Source of the DNA: Flavobacterium quisquiliarum
Lineage (GTDB): Bacteria > Bacteroidota > Bacteroidia > Flavobacteriales > Flavobacteriaceae
Direction of reading: 5' to 3'
Assembly (NCBI RefSeq): GCF_019308285.1
Contig: NZ_WWEM01000035.1
Location: 1 to 64,000 of the forward strand
DNA length: 64,000 nucleotides
Below are positions 18,808 to 27,680 of the stretch, piece after piece. Below the pieces are notes generated by a model. That model ran no database searches. It was not told the DNA's origin and was given only the letters and a program-made list of their open reading frames with translations. Numbering within the stretch: the first letter of the stretch is position 1; each line of letters opens with the position of its first letter. The position numbers and the translations under genes are program-made.

Positions 18808-19659
18808 ATGAAACAATACTTAGATTTAGTAAAACACGTTTTAGAAAACGGGAATCAAAAAGGAGACCGTACCGGAACTGGAACAAAAAGTGTTTTTGGC
18901 TACCAGATGCGTTTTGATTTAAGTGAAGGTTTCCCAATGGTTACAACTAAAAAACTTCATTTAAAATCGATTATTTACGAATTGCTTTGGTTCTTAAAAG
19001 GAGATACAAATATTAAATATCTTAAAGAAAACGGAGTAAAAATCTGGGATGAATGGGCAGATTCTAATGGCGATTTAGGGCCTGTTTACGGACATCAATG
19101 GAGAAACTGGAACAGTGAAGAAATCGATCAAATCTCTGAATTGATTACGGAACTAAAAACAAATCCAAACAGCCGAAGAATGCTGGTTTCTGCTTGGAAT
19201 CCATCTGTTCTGCCAGATACTAAAAAATCATTTGAGGAAAATGTAGCCAATAACAAAGCTGCTCTGCCTCCATGTCATGCCTTTTTTCAGTTTTATGTGG
19301 CAAGTCCCGATTTAGAAAAAGGAGAAACGAAAGGAAAATTATCTTGCCAGTTATACCAAAGAAGCGCTGATATTTTTTTAGGAGTACCTTTTAATATTGC
19401 TTCTTATGCATTATTTACAATGATGATTGCTCAAGTATGCGATTTAGAACCAGGTGAATTTATACACACTTTTGGCGACGCACATATTTACAATAATCAT
19501 TTTGAGCAATTAGAATTGCAATTAACTCGTGAGCCAAAACCATTACCAAAAATGATTTTGAATCCAGCGATTAAAAACATTTTTGATTTTGATTATGACG
19601 ATTTCACTTTAGTAGACTATGATCCGCATCCTGCAATAAAAGGAAGTGTCGCTGTATAA
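18808..19659 (+). CDS. thyA: Thymidylate synthase
   Basis: Converts dUMP to dTMP using methylene-tetrahydrofolate, producing dihydrofolate. Length 283 residues. Key segments: GDRTGTGTKSVFG (N-terminal phosphate-binding Arg), LWFLKGDTNIKYL, the nucleophile in LPPCHAFFQFYV, the dUMP-binding QRSADIFLGVPFNIASYA and the C-terminal HPAIKGSVAV. The 27 residues between RMLVSAWNP and the catalytic cysteine are a small insertion relative to the shortest enzymes. The dihydrofolate it makes is recycled by FolA, encoded 0.9 kb downstream. Confidence 0.97.
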   Translation: MKQYLDLVKHVLENGNQKGDRTGTGTKSVFGYQMRFDLSEGFPMVTTKKLHLKSIIYELLWFLKGDTNIKYLKENGVKIWDEWADSNGDLGPVYGHQWRNWNSEEIDQISELITELKTNPNSRRMLVSAWNPSVLPDTKKSFEENVANNKAALPPCHAFFQFYVASPDLEKGETKGKLSCQLYQRSADIFLGVPFNIASYALFTMMIAQVCDLEPGEFIHTFGDAHIYNNHFEQLELQLTREPKPLPKMILNPAIKNIFDFDYDDFTLVDYDPHPAIKGSVAV

Positions 19660-19664
19660 AAAAC

Positions 19665-19701
19665 AAAAAATCCGCTTAAAAAAATATTGAGCGGATTTTT
19701 T
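19665..19701. terminator. Bidirectional terminator between thyA and the CBM48 gene
   Basis: Perfect 12-bp stem aaaaaatccgct / agcggatttttt in a 42-base gap between convergent genes, with A and T tracts on both sides. Confidence 0.9.
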
Positions 19702-19998
19702 TTATACAATTAAGACACTATTTTCACTTCCAGCATAATCGTTCCATTTATAAGAATCGGCTTCTGGATCGTTTACATAAATCCCGTCTATTACATACTT
19801 AAATTCGTAGATCGCATCTTTAACCAAATCATAAGTCGCTTTAAAGGTTCCGTTTTTCAACTTACTTAAAGCTCCTTCTGAAGGATTCCAGTTATTAAAA
19901 TCCCCAACAACTGCTGCCGAATCAGCATCTTTGGCATCTATAGAAAATGTTACTTTACAAACTGGTTTCGTTTTGATGAATTGTTTTTTCAAAGACAT
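19702..19998 (-). CDS. Stand-alone CBM48 / isoamylase early-set domain protein
   Basis: A 98-residue protein consisting almost entirely of one E-set glycogen-binding domain: VTFSIDAKDADSAAVVGDFN, WNPSEGALSK and YEFKYVIDGIYVNDPEADSY. In branching enzymes and AMPK-beta proteins this module binds alpha-glucan, with tryptophans contacting the sugar. There is no catalytic domain and no signal peptide, so it is probably cytosolic. No glycogen gene is nearby. The role of single-domain versions is not known to me. Confidence 0.85.
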   Translation of the reverse strand: MSLKKQFIKTKPVCKVTFSIDAKDADSAAVVGDFNNWNPSEGALSKLKNGTFKATYDLVKDAIYEFKYVIDGIYVNDPEADSYKWNDYAGSENSVLIV

Positions 19999-20237
19999 AA
20001 CTATTTAGTTTTTAGATTTATACCCTTAAAATTAAATAAATTCAATCAAACCCCCACTACTCGGCCATCCGATTTATCATAATTCCAAAAACGACACCTT
20101 ATTTTAGTCATATCTGTAATTTAAACGGTCTAAAATTTTGCTTTTCAAATTCTTAGATCATTTTAAACCAAATATTCTTTTGGCAGAATATTGACTTTCA
20201 AAAATAAATTTTAACTTTATAATCTCATTTTTATCTT

Positions 20238-20582
20238 ATGGAAAAAGAAGTGCACGAACAATACGAATACGCCAGACGACGATTAAGACAAAAAAAAATC
20301 CTTTATTTTCATTTTGTTCTTTTCCTTCTGGGAAGTTTATTTTTATTTATTGCCAATAGGTTTTTTGGTTTTGGCGAAGGTACAACTCAAAATTGGTGTA
20401 TCTGGGGTATTACAATCTGGCTCTTTCTCTTCATTCTTCATTTTATAAAAGTGTACATAACCGATCGTTTTATGAATAAAAAATGGGAAAGAGAACAAAT
20501 TGACCGATTAGTTGCTTTACAGCAAAAAAGAATCAGTCAGATAGAATCTTCAATTAATGAAGAGAATGAAAATAAAATTTAG
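20238..20582 (+). CDS. 2TM domain-containing membrane protein
   Basis: 114 residues with two hydrophobic helices (about 23-42 and 52-71) between a charged N-terminus (HEQYEYARRRLRQKK) and a charged C-terminal helix (FMNKKWEREQIDRLV). That is the 2TM family pattern common in Flavobacteria. Function is unknown; in some flavobacterial proteins this module is fused to a LytTR regulator. It ends 12 bases before folA and is probably co-transcribed with it. Confidence 0.8.
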   Translation: MEKEVHEQYEYARRRLRQKKILYFHFVLFLLGSLFLFIANRFFGFGEGTTQNWCIWGITIWLFLFILHFIKVYITDRFMNKKWEREQIDRLVALQQKRISQIESSINEENENKI

Positions 20583-20594
20583 ATTAAGCATACC

Positions 20595-21077
20595 ATGATT
20601 ATAATGATAGCGGCTGTTGCCGAAAATAATGCGCTTGGAAAAAACAATGAATTGGTCTGGCATCTTCCAAATGATTTTAAAAGATTTAAATCACTTACTA
20701 CCGGTCATCATATTATTATGGGAAGAAAGACTTTTGAAAGTTTTCTAAAACCATTACCAGATCGAGTACATATTATAATTACACGTCAAGAAAATTATCA
20801 TCCAGAAGGATGTATTGTGGTAGACAGCATTGAGAAGGCAATTGCAGCCTGTCCGGAAAGTGACGATAGTTATATTATTGGCGGCGGCGAGATTTACAAT
20901 CTAGCTCTTCCGTTTACAGATATAATAGAATTAACCAAAGTTCATCACAGTTTTGATGCAGATACTTTTTTTCCAAAAATTAATAAAAGTGAATGGCTTT
21001 TGGTAGAATCTGAAGAAAATTATAAAGACGAAAAACATCTTTATGATTACACTTATGAAACTTACATTAGAAAATAA
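20595..21077 (+). CDS. folA: Dihydrofolate reductase
   Basis: NADPH-dependent reduction of dihydrofolate to tetrahydrofolate. Length 160 residues, as in E. coli. MIIMIAAVAENNALGKNNEL, VWHLPNDFKRFK (with the active-site Asp), the NADPH-binding HHIIMGRKTFESF and SYIIGGGEIYNLALP are all in the expected order. It regenerates the folate oxidised by ThyA, encoded just upstream. Confidence 0.97.
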   Translation: MIIMIAAVAENNALGKNNELVWHLPNDFKRFKSLTTGHHIIMGRKTFESFLKPLPDRVHIIITRQENYHPEGCIVVDSIEKAIAACPESDDSYIIGGGEIYNLALPFTDIIELTKVHHSFDADTFFPKINKSEWLLVESEENYKDEKHLYDYTYETYIRK

Positions 21078-21080
21078 ATA

Positions 21081-21111
21081 AAAAACATCCCCTAAAATAG
21101 AGGATGTTTTT
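21081..21111 (+). terminator. Terminator of folA
   Basis: Stem aaaaacatcc / ggatgttttt (10 bp) with an 11-base loop, four bases past the folA stop. Confidence 0.85.
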
Positions 21112-21634
21112 AAAACAATTGATTTTTGACCTGACTCTCTCAGAATAGTTTTTGTTTAAAAAAATCACAAATGTTAAAAACATTTGAAATAACTGAATAA
21201 CATTTTATGTTATTTGAGACCTAGATCTCAAAACGCCTTTAACAACAAATACCACTAAGATATTAAAGGCAGAAAATTAAAATTTCCAAAAACAAATTTA
21301 ATCCTAAGAACGTATTTTGCACTATTAATTAGTATTTCCCCCCAAGAATAATACTTACAAAACTTTTTCAAGAACAAATGAATTTACAAGCGCAAAAACA
21401 GTAACCATTTGCTTAAGTCATAGTGACAATTATCAATCATTAAAACTTTAATCATTTTTACTTTAGCAAAGTTGTTCATATTAGAGAGACTACACAATAC
21501 CGTGATTTAGGGATTTTATCAATATCCCTAAATTTAGGGATGCCGGAACACCATGAGTTTTAACTTTGAAATAAATCAACTAAAACATTTATTTTACAAA
21601 TCAAAAAACTCAATTACAGTTAAACTAGATTGTT
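21112..21634. other. Gene-free AT-rich region folA-menG
   Basis: About 520 bases without a credible frame, RNA gene or strong hairpin. There is a short near-palindrome 'tagggatttt..aatatccctaaatttaggga' around 21509-21541. Otherwise I see nothing. Confidence 0.6.
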
Positions 21635-21642
21635 TATATTTG
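21635..21642 (+). promoter_or_regulatory. -7 box of menG
   Basis: TATATTTG, 14 bases before the ATG at 21657. It rules out the longer frame starting at 21630. Confidence 0.65.
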
Positions 21643-21656
21643 TCCAAATTAAAAAA

Positions 21657-22388
21657 ATGTCTGAAAAAGTAACTCCGTATAAAGACTCTTCACTAGGAAA
21701 AAAAGAGCAGGTAACCCAAATGTTTGACACCATTTCTGGGAATTACGATAATTTAAATCGTGTCATTTCATTTGGCATTGACGTTAAGTGGCGTAAAAAA
21801 GTATTAAAAATAGTATCAGACAAAAAACCAAAGGTTATTTTAGATATTGCTACAGGAACTGGTGATTTAGCTATTTTATTAGCACAAACTAATGCCGAAA
21901 AAATTATTGGTTTGGATATTTCTGCTGGAATGCTGGAAGTTGGAAAAAAGAAAGTTCAAGAAAAAAACCTCTCTAACATTATTGAATTGGTTTTAGGTGA
22001 TTCTGAAAATATGCCTTTTGAAGATAATTATTTTGATGCAATTACAGTTGGTTTTGGAGTAAGAAACTTTGAAAATCTCGAAAAAGGTTTCTCGGAAATC
22101 TTAAGAGTTCTAAAACCAAATGGAGTTTTCGTTATTTTAGAAACTTCTATTCCAGATAAATTCCCTTATAAACAAGGTTATAATTTTTATAGTAAAAACA
22201 TATTGCCACTTATCGGAAAATTATTTTCAAAAGATAATGACGCTTATGGCTATTTATCTGAATCTGCTGCCGCTTTTCCGTATGGAGAAGCCTTAAACAA
22301 TATTTTGAGAAAAACTGGGTTTATAGATGTTGTGGCAATGCCACAAACTTTTGGTGTCGCAACGATTTATTCTGCATCTAAAAAATAG
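21657..22388 (+). CDS. menG: Demethylmenaquinone methyltransferase (UbiE/MenG)
   Basis: SAM-dependent C-methylation of demethylmenaquinone, the last step of menaquinone synthesis. At 243 residues it starts MSEKVTPYKDSSLGKKEQV and has the UbiE entry motif FDTISGNYDNLNRVISFGID. SAM motif I is DIATGTGDLAILLA. VLGDSENMPFEDNYFDAITV and FGVRNFENLEKGFSEILRVL are also present. The start is fixed by the -7 box that overlaps the alternative upstream start. It ends one base before porT, so the two are co-transcribed. Confidence 0.95.
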   Translation: MSEKVTPYKDSSLGKKEQVTQMFDTISGNYDNLNRVISFGIDVKWRKKVLKIVSDKKPKVILDIATGTGDLAILLAQTNAEKIIGLDISAGMLEVGKKKVQEKNLSNIIELVLGDSENMPFEDNYFDAITVGFGVRNFENLEKGFSEILRVLKPNGVFVILETSIPDKFPYKQGYNFYSKNILPLIGKLFSKDNDAYGYLSESAAAFPYGEALNNILRKTGFIDVVAMPQTFGVATIYSASKK

Positions 22389-22389
22389 T

Positions 22390-23100
22390 ATGAAAAAAGC
22401 TGTAATCTTAATTTTATTGATCTTAACGACAAAAGGGTACTCACAATTCGCTAAAAGTATGTTTAGCAAAGACCCTATTATTAACCTAGAAAACTGGCAA
22501 AAGCAGCGTGTCTACTTTGGTTATTATTTAGGTTTTAATAGTTTTGATTTTAAATTTGATTACAAAACTCCTGTTCAAAATGATATTCAGGTAAAAAAAA
22601 CTACCGGTTTTAACGTTGGCGTTGTAGCTGATTTGAGATTACAGGAATATATAAACCTTCGTTTTGAACCTGGATTGTACTATACAAAACGTGATTTATA
22701 TTTTTCTGGTGTCGGAAATTTAGAAAGTGATTATTTAAGAGAAGTAAACAGCACCTACATACATTTTCCTTTGTTATTAAAATTTTCTGCTTTACGCACA
22801 GGAAATATCCGTCCGTATTTAGTTGGCGGTATGTCTACAACTTTAAATCTATCCAGCAATTCCAAGTCTCAAGATGATAATTACCAACAGAAATTTAGAG
22901 TAAAACAATGGACCGCCGCTTACGAAGTAGGATTTGGAATCGATATTTTTACTGAATACTTTATCTTTTCTCCTTCTGTCAGAGGTATGTTCGGCATAAC
23001 TGATGAATTAATTCGAGATAATACATCTCCTAGTGGTTACACGGATAATATTGATTCAATGAAATCTAGAGCAATTTTAATAAATTTCACTTTTCATTAA
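22390..23100 (+). CDS. porT: Type IX secretion / gliding protein PorT (SprT)
   Basis: Predicted outer-membrane beta-barrel needed in other Bacteroidetes for type IX secretion. 236 residues with signal peptide MKKAVILILLILTTKGYSQ. The mature part is strand-rich (YFGYYLGFNSFDFKFDY, INLRFEPGLYYTKRDL, RPYLVGGMSTTLNL) and ends in a terminal phenylalanine-containing strand (AILINFTFH). The start at 22390 abuts menG; the frame continues upstream only inside menG. The assignment relies on the sequence pattern and the ubiE-sprT gene order I recall for F. johnsoniae. It would serve export of adhesins like the one at 1-6362. Confidence 0.82.
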   Translation: MKKAVILILLILTTKGYSQFAKSMFSKDPIINLENWQKQRVYFGYYLGFNSFDFKFDYKTPVQNDIQVKKTTGFNVGVVADLRLQEYINLRFEPGLYYTKRDLYFSGVGNLESDYLREVNSTYIHFPLLLKFSALRTGNIRPYLVGGMSTTLNLSSNSKSQDDNYQQKFRVKQWTAAYEVGFGIDIFTEYFIFSPSVRGMFGITDELIRDNTSPSGYTDNIDSMKSRAILINFTFH

Positions 23101-23109
23101 AACAAAATC

Positions 23110-23838
23110 TTAACTATTTCGTTTAAATTCACTGAGAATAATTGCTGTTGCAGTAGCTACATTTAAACTTTCGGTTTTTTGCAGCTCTCCAAATCTTGGA
23201 ATTGAAAGACGAGAAGTTACTATTTTTTCAATCTCCCCTGAAATACCGTTTGCTTCATTACCCATAATAATGATGCCTTCCTGCGGTAATTCTGATTGAT
23301 AAATATTTGCTCCGTCCATAAACGTTCCAAAAACAGGCAGTTTGGTTTGAGTAAGAAAAGTTTTTAAGTCAATATAATTTACATTTACTCTGGTAATTGA
23401 TCCCATTGTGGCCTGAACCACTTTCGGGTTATAAATGTCGACGGTTTCTTTGGAACAAATTACTTGTTTTATCCCAAACCAATCGCAAAGACGCAGAATA
23501 GTTCCTAAATTTCCAGGATCTCTAATATCGTCTAAAGCCACGATTAAACCCGAATCGGTTACAGCCTTTTCGGCCGGCATTTTAAAAACTGCCAAACAAG
23601 AATTTGGAGTCGTTAAAGCACTTATTTTTTTTAGTTCTTGTTCATTAATAAGAGTTCGTTTTGAAGCCTGAACCGCTTCAAAATCATTCAATGTGGTGTA
23701 TAAATGTTCTAATTCAAAATTGGATTGCAGCAATTCTTGAATTACTTTTACTCCTTCAGCAAAAAATAATTGATTAGCAGAACGCTGCTTTTTTTGATGT
23801 AAACTAGAGATAAGTTTTATTTGGTTTTTACTAACCAT
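23110..23838 (-). CDS. TrmH/SpoU-family RNA 2'-O-methyltransferase
   Basis: Knotted SPOUT methyltransferase of 242 residues. An N-terminal L30e-like substrate-binding domain (SLHQKKQRSANQLFFAEGVK) is followed by the SpoU domain with ALDDIRDPGNLGTILRLCDW. Motif II is IIMGNEANGISGE and motif III is LSIPRFGELQKTESLNVATA, with the SAM-binding knot residues. Members methylate rRNA or tRNA; which nucleotide cannot be told here. It converges on porT with a nine-base gap and diverges from tamL, sharing a 37-base promoter region. Confidence 0.92.
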   Translation of the reverse strand: MVSKNQIKLISSLHQKKQRSANQLFFAEGVKVIQELLQSNFELEHLYTTLNDFEAVQASKRTLINEQELKKISALTTPNSCLAVFKMPAEKAVTDSGLIVALDDIRDPGNLGTILRLCDWFGIKQVICSKETVDIYNPKVVQATMGSITRVNVNYIDLKTFLTQTKLPVFGTFMDGANIYQSELPQEGIIIMGNEANGISGEIEKIVTSRLSIPRFGELQKTESLNVATATAIILSEFKRNS

Positions 23839-23847
23839 AAAATAATG

Positions 23848-23855
23848 TACTTTTG
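23848..23855 (+). promoter_or_regulatory. -7 box of tamL
   Basis: TACTTTTG, 20 bases upstream of the TTG start at 23876. A TTG at 23821-23823 is 24 bases away, slightly long for a -33. Confidence 0.6.
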
Positions 23856-23875
23856 AATTAAATATTTAACAACAC

Positions 23876-26449
23876 TTGAAAAATAATTCCACAAAAATAA
23901 TAGCATTTCTTCTAATTGCAATACTTATTTGCGCTTGTAATGCCGTAAAAAGAGTTCCCGATGGAAAAAACCTTCTTGTAAAAAACAATATTCTAGTTAA
24001 CGGAAAAGCAACTAATGACGAAGTTGCAGCCAATCAGATGTATCAGAAACCAAATGGTAAACTTTTAGGCTACAAACTTCGATTAAATTTATACAATTTA
24101 GCTAATTTAAATCCAGATTCTACTTATCAGGCAAAATTCAAAAACAATCCTGGAAAGTATGAACGCATGTCTAAAATTTTATCTTCAAAACAAGTAGACC
24201 GCCTTGGACAGTCTTTTTATTACAAAGGAATTCATGAGTTTTTAAAAAATACCGGCGAACCACCTGTAATTATCGATACTGCTAAAACAAAAAAATCATT
24301 GCTTCGTTTAAAATACTACTATTTCAACAATGGTTTTTTTAACGTTCAAACCGGATATACAATTGATACTATCGGTAAAAAAAGGGCTGCAATTAATTAT
24401 AACATTACCACTGGACCAGCTTATAAATTAGACACCATCAGCACAAAGATTCTGACTCCTGCTTTAGACTCTTTGTATAAAACTAACAATGAACCGTCTC
24501 TATTAAAATCAGGAAATCAATATAAAACAACTGATTTTGAAGAAGAAAAAAACCGTATTACAACTTATTTCAGAAACCATGGAGCTTATTACTTTCAGCC
24601 AACTTATGTAACTTTTGACATCGATACTATTGGTAAAAAAAATCAAGCCAATGTAACTTTAAATATCACAAACAATGTTATTCAAGGAAGAGATTCAAGC
24701 CGAACCGAACCTTTTAAACTGTACACCATTAGCGACGTAAATATCTACACAGATTATTCTGCCGCCAATTCAAAGAAAAAACCAACCGACAGTACAACTT
24801 ATAACAATTTTAATCTTTACAGCTATAAAACATTAAAATACAAACCACGTGCCATCACTGATGCCATTTTTATTACCAAAGGAAGTACTTTTGCCGATTT
24901 TAGAACCACACTGTCTTCTCGCTATCTGAATAACTTAAAGATTTTTAATTATCCATCTATTCAATACGAAGTGGATAAAAGAGATTCTACAGCCCAGTCT
25001 CTTATTGCAAATGTTTATCTAACTCCTAGAAAAAAATATAGTTTTGGAGCAACTCTTGACGTTACACATTCTAATATTCAGGATTTTGGAATTGGAGCTA
25101 GTATTTCGGAAACTATTCGAAATGTTTTTAACCGTGCCGAAACCTTAGAAATTTCCGCTCGTTTGAATATTGGTTCTTCGAGAGATATGGCAAATCCGAA
25201 TAATAATTTCTTTAATGTATCGGAATATGGTTTGGATATGAAATTGAACTTCCCAAGAATTCTATTTCCCTTTGGAACCGAAAAAATTATTCCAAAAAGT
25301 ATGATTCCTTACACCTCTATAACTTCTGGTTTTTCAAAGCAGCGAAATATTGGTTTAGATAAGGAAAACTTTACCGGGGGTATTTCATACAACTGGACAC
25401 CAAAACGCCACAACACGGCAAAACTAGAATTATTAAATGCACAGTTTGTCCGAAATTTAAATCCGGGCAACTACTTTAATGTATACACTTCTTCTTACAA
25501 TGATTTAAATGCCATTGGAAAAGATTACAATCAGAAACCTGAAAACTGGGGAGAAACACCCGAAGAGCAAGCTAGAGAAAACCTAACAATACCCAAAGGA
25601 ACAACTGGCTTCACTAATGACGTTTTAACAAACCAAACTGCTTTAACATCAAATGATGCACAATACCAAGAAGTCGCAAGTATAGAGGAAAGAAGAATTC
25701 GTCTAACAGAAAACGATTTTATTTTAGCAACCAGTTATTCTTTCACAAAAACAACTAAAAAAGATCTTGCAGATAATAATTTTTATCAATTTAGAACAAA
25801 AATTGAATCGGCAGGTACATTGTTAACCGCTATTTCAAGCATTGGAAACCTTCCTAAAAATGCAAGAGGAAACTATGAGCTATTTAATTTAGAATATTCA
25901 GAATACGTTAAAACAGAATTTGATTACATCAAGCACTGGGATTTTGGAAAAGAAAAAGTACTGGCCGTTAGAAGCTTCTTTGGGATTGCAATTCCATTCG
26001 GAAATTCGAATTACATTCCCTTTTCACGAAGTTATTATGGCGGAGGTTCCAATGACAACCGCGCTTGGCAGCCATACGCTTTAGGACCAGGAAGTACTAA
26101 TGCTGTAAATGACTTTAACGAGGCCAATATGAAAATCGCAGCGAGTATCGAATATCGTTTCAAAGTTTTTGGAGATGTAAAAGGAGCGCTCTTTGCAGAT
26201 GCCGGAAATATCTGGAATGTACTCGATAATGTGGTAGATCCAAAAGCAAAATTTGATAACTTAAACGATTTAGAAGAAATTGCGTTAGGAACTGGATTTG
26301 GTTTACGATACGATTTAAGCTTTTTTGTTATTCGTTTAGATTTAGGCTTTAAGACTTATAATCCGGCGCATCCGAAGGGTGACCGATGGTTTAAAGAATA
26401 CAATTTTGGGCATTCTGTTTTAAATTTTGGAATAAATTATCCATTCTAA
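23876..26449 (+). CDS. tamL: TamL: BamA/TamA-family outer-membrane lipoprotein
   Basis: 857 residues starting with TTG. The signal peptide ends in a lipobox with the lipidated Cys at residue 21 (AILICAC). Residues ~25-400 are POTRA-like (VPDGKNLLVKNNILVNG; LKYYYFNNGFFNVQTGY). The C-terminal 400 residues are an Omp85 barrel with the family motif AVRSFFGIAIPFG and a terminal strand SVLNFGINYPF. TamL, the lipid-anchored TamA relative of Bacteroidetes, is reported as important for outer-membrane homeostasis in F. johnsoniae. No tamB is seen here. The start is supported by the -7 box 20 bases upstream. Confidence 0.9.
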   Translation: MKNNSTKIIAFLLIAILICACNAVKRVPDGKNLLVKNNILVNGKATNDEVAANQMYQKPNGKLLGYKLRLNLYNLANLNPDSTYQAKFKNNPGKYERMSKILSSKQVDRLGQSFYYKGIHEFLKNTGEPPVIIDTAKTKKSLLRLKYYYFNNGFFNVQTGYTIDTIGKKRAAINYNITTGPAYKLDTISTKILTPALDSLYKTNNEPSLLKSGNQYKTTDFEEEKNRITTYFRNHGAYYFQPTYVTFDIDTIGKKNQANVTLNITNNVIQGRDSSRTEPFKLYTISDVNIYTDYSAANSKKKPTDSTTYNNFNLYSYKTLKYKPRAITDAIFITKGSTFADFRTTLSSRYLNNLKIFNYPSIQYEVDKRDSTAQSLIANVYLTPRKKYSFGATLDVTHSNIQDFGIGASISETIRNVFNRAETLEISARLNIGSSRDMANPNNNFFNVSEYGLDMKLNFPRILFPFGTEKIIPKSMIPYTSITSGFSKQRNIGLDKENFTGGISYNWTPKRHNTAKLELLNAQFVRNLNPGNYFNVYTSSYNDLNAIGKDYNQKPENWGETPEEQARENLTIPKGTTGFTNDVLTNQTALTSNDAQYQEVASIEERRIRLTENDFILATSYSFTKTTKKDLADNNFYQFRTKIESAGTLLTAISSIGNLPKNARGNYELFNLEYSEYVKTEFDYIKHWDFGKEKVLAVRSFFGIAIPFGNSNYIPFSRSYYGGGSNDNRAWQPYALGPGSTNAVNDFNEANMKIAASIEYRFKVFGDVKGALFADAGNIWNVLDNVVDPKAKFDNLNDLEEIALGTGFGLRYDLSFFVIRLDLGFKTYNPAHPKGDRWFKEYNFGHSVLNFGINYPF

Positions 26450-26463
26450 TGGTATTTAATTCT

Positions 26464-26471
26464 TATTTTTG
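26464..26471 (+). promoter_or_regulatory. -7 box of fbaA
   Basis: TATTTTTG, 38 bases before the fbaA ATG, inside the short tamL-fbaA gap. It indicates a separate promoter for fbaA. Confidence 0.6.
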
Positions 26472-26509
26472 CAACCTAAAAACTAAAAACAACTATAAAA
26501 AAAATTACA

Positions 26510-27577
26510 ATGGCACACAACATTAAACCAGGAGTAGCTACAGGAGATCAAGTACAAGAGATCTTTAATTATGCGAAAGAGAAGGGTTTTGCTCTTCCAG
26601 CAGTAAACGTTACTGGATCTAGCACAATTAATGGAGTTCTTGAAACTGCAGCAAAACTAAACGCGCCAGTTATCATTCAATTTTCTAACGGTGGAGCACA
26701 ATTCAACGCTGGAAAAGGATTATCTAATGCAGGTGAAAAGGCAGCAATCGCGGGAGGAATCGCAGGAGCAAAACATATTCACACATTAGCAGAAGCTTAC
26801 GGTGCAACTGTAATTTTACATACTGACCACTGTGCAAAAAAACTTTTACCTTGGATTGATGGTTTATTAGATGCTTCTGAAAAACATTTCGCAGAAACAG
26901 GAAAACCATTATTCAGTTCTCACATGATCGATTTGTCTGAGGAGCCAATCGAAGAAAACATCGAGATCTGTAAAGAATATTTAGCTAGAATGAGCAAAAT
27001 GGGCATGACATTGGAAATCGAACTTGGTATTACAGGTGGAGAAGAAGATGGTGTTGACAACTCTGATGTTGACAGCTCAAAATTATACACACAGCCAGAA
27101 GAAGTAGCTTATGCTTACGAAGAATTATCTAAAGTAAGTCCTAAATTCACTATCGCTGCTGCTTTTGGAAACGTTCACGGTGTTTACAAACCAGGAAACG
27201 TAAAATTAACTCCAAAAATCTTAAAAAATTCTCAAGATTTCGTACAAAACAAATTCAACACAGGACACAATCCAGTTGATTTCGTTTTCCACGGAGGTTC
27301 AGGTTCTACACTTGAAGAAATCAGAGAAGGAATTAGCTACGGAGTTATCAAAATGAACATCGATACCGATTTACAATTTGCATACACTGAAGGTATCCGT
27401 GATTATATGGTTAAAAATCTTGACTATTTGAAATCTCAAATTGGAAACCCAGAAGGTCCAGATGCTCCAAACAAAAAATACTACGATCCAAGAAGATGGG
27501 TTCGTGAAAGCGAAGTAACATTCAACGCAAGACTTGAACAAGCTTTTGCTGATTTAAATAACGTGAATACGTTATAA
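26510..27577 (+). CDS. fbaA: Class II fructose-bisphosphate aldolase
   Basis: Zinc-dependent cleavage of fructose-1,6-bisphosphate to DHAP and glyceraldehyde-3-phosphate in glycolysis and gluconeogenesis. 355 residues matches the long class IIa form of E. coli FbaA. The metal site contains the His in VILHTDHCAKKLLPWIDG. LEIELGITGGEEDGVDNSDV holds the catalytic-loop region, and VFHGGSGSTLEEI and VIKMNIDTDLQFA bind the phosphate. The codon bias toward a few abundant codons suggests high expression. Confidence 0.96.
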   Translation: MAHNIKPGVATGDQVQEIFNYAKEKGFALPAVNVTGSSTINGVLETAAKLNAPVIIQFSNGGAQFNAGKGLSNAGEKAAIAGGIAGAKHIHTLAEAYGATVILHTDHCAKKLLPWIDGLLDASEKHFAETGKPLFSSHMIDLSEEPIEENIEICKEYLARMSKMGMTLEIELGITGGEEDGVDNSDVDSSKLYTQPEEVAYAYEELSKVSPKFTIAAAFGNVHGVYKPGNVKLTPKILKNSQDFVQNKFNTGHNPVDFVFHGGSGSTLEEIREGISYGVIKMNIDTDLQFAYTEGIRDYMVKNLDYLKSQIGNPEGPDAPNKKYYDPRRWVRESEVTFNARLEQAFADLNNVNTL

Positions 27578-27680
27578 AAAAGTAATCAGTGTACAGTTTT
27601 AAGTATTCAATTTGAATACTTAAAACTGAATACGACTGAACACTAAATTTTTTATTACTGAACACTGAATACTAAAAGAA
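27578..27680. repeat. Repeat-built spacer with a 35-bp hairpin between fbaA and accD
   Basis: cagttttaagtattcaa (27594-27610) and its mate tttgaatacttaaaactg (27611-27628) form an almost continuous palindrome. It is flanked by 'taatcagtgtacag' and 'gaacactgaatacta' words like those in the etfBA spacer. There is no T tract, so accD may still be read from fbaA. Confidence 0.7.
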
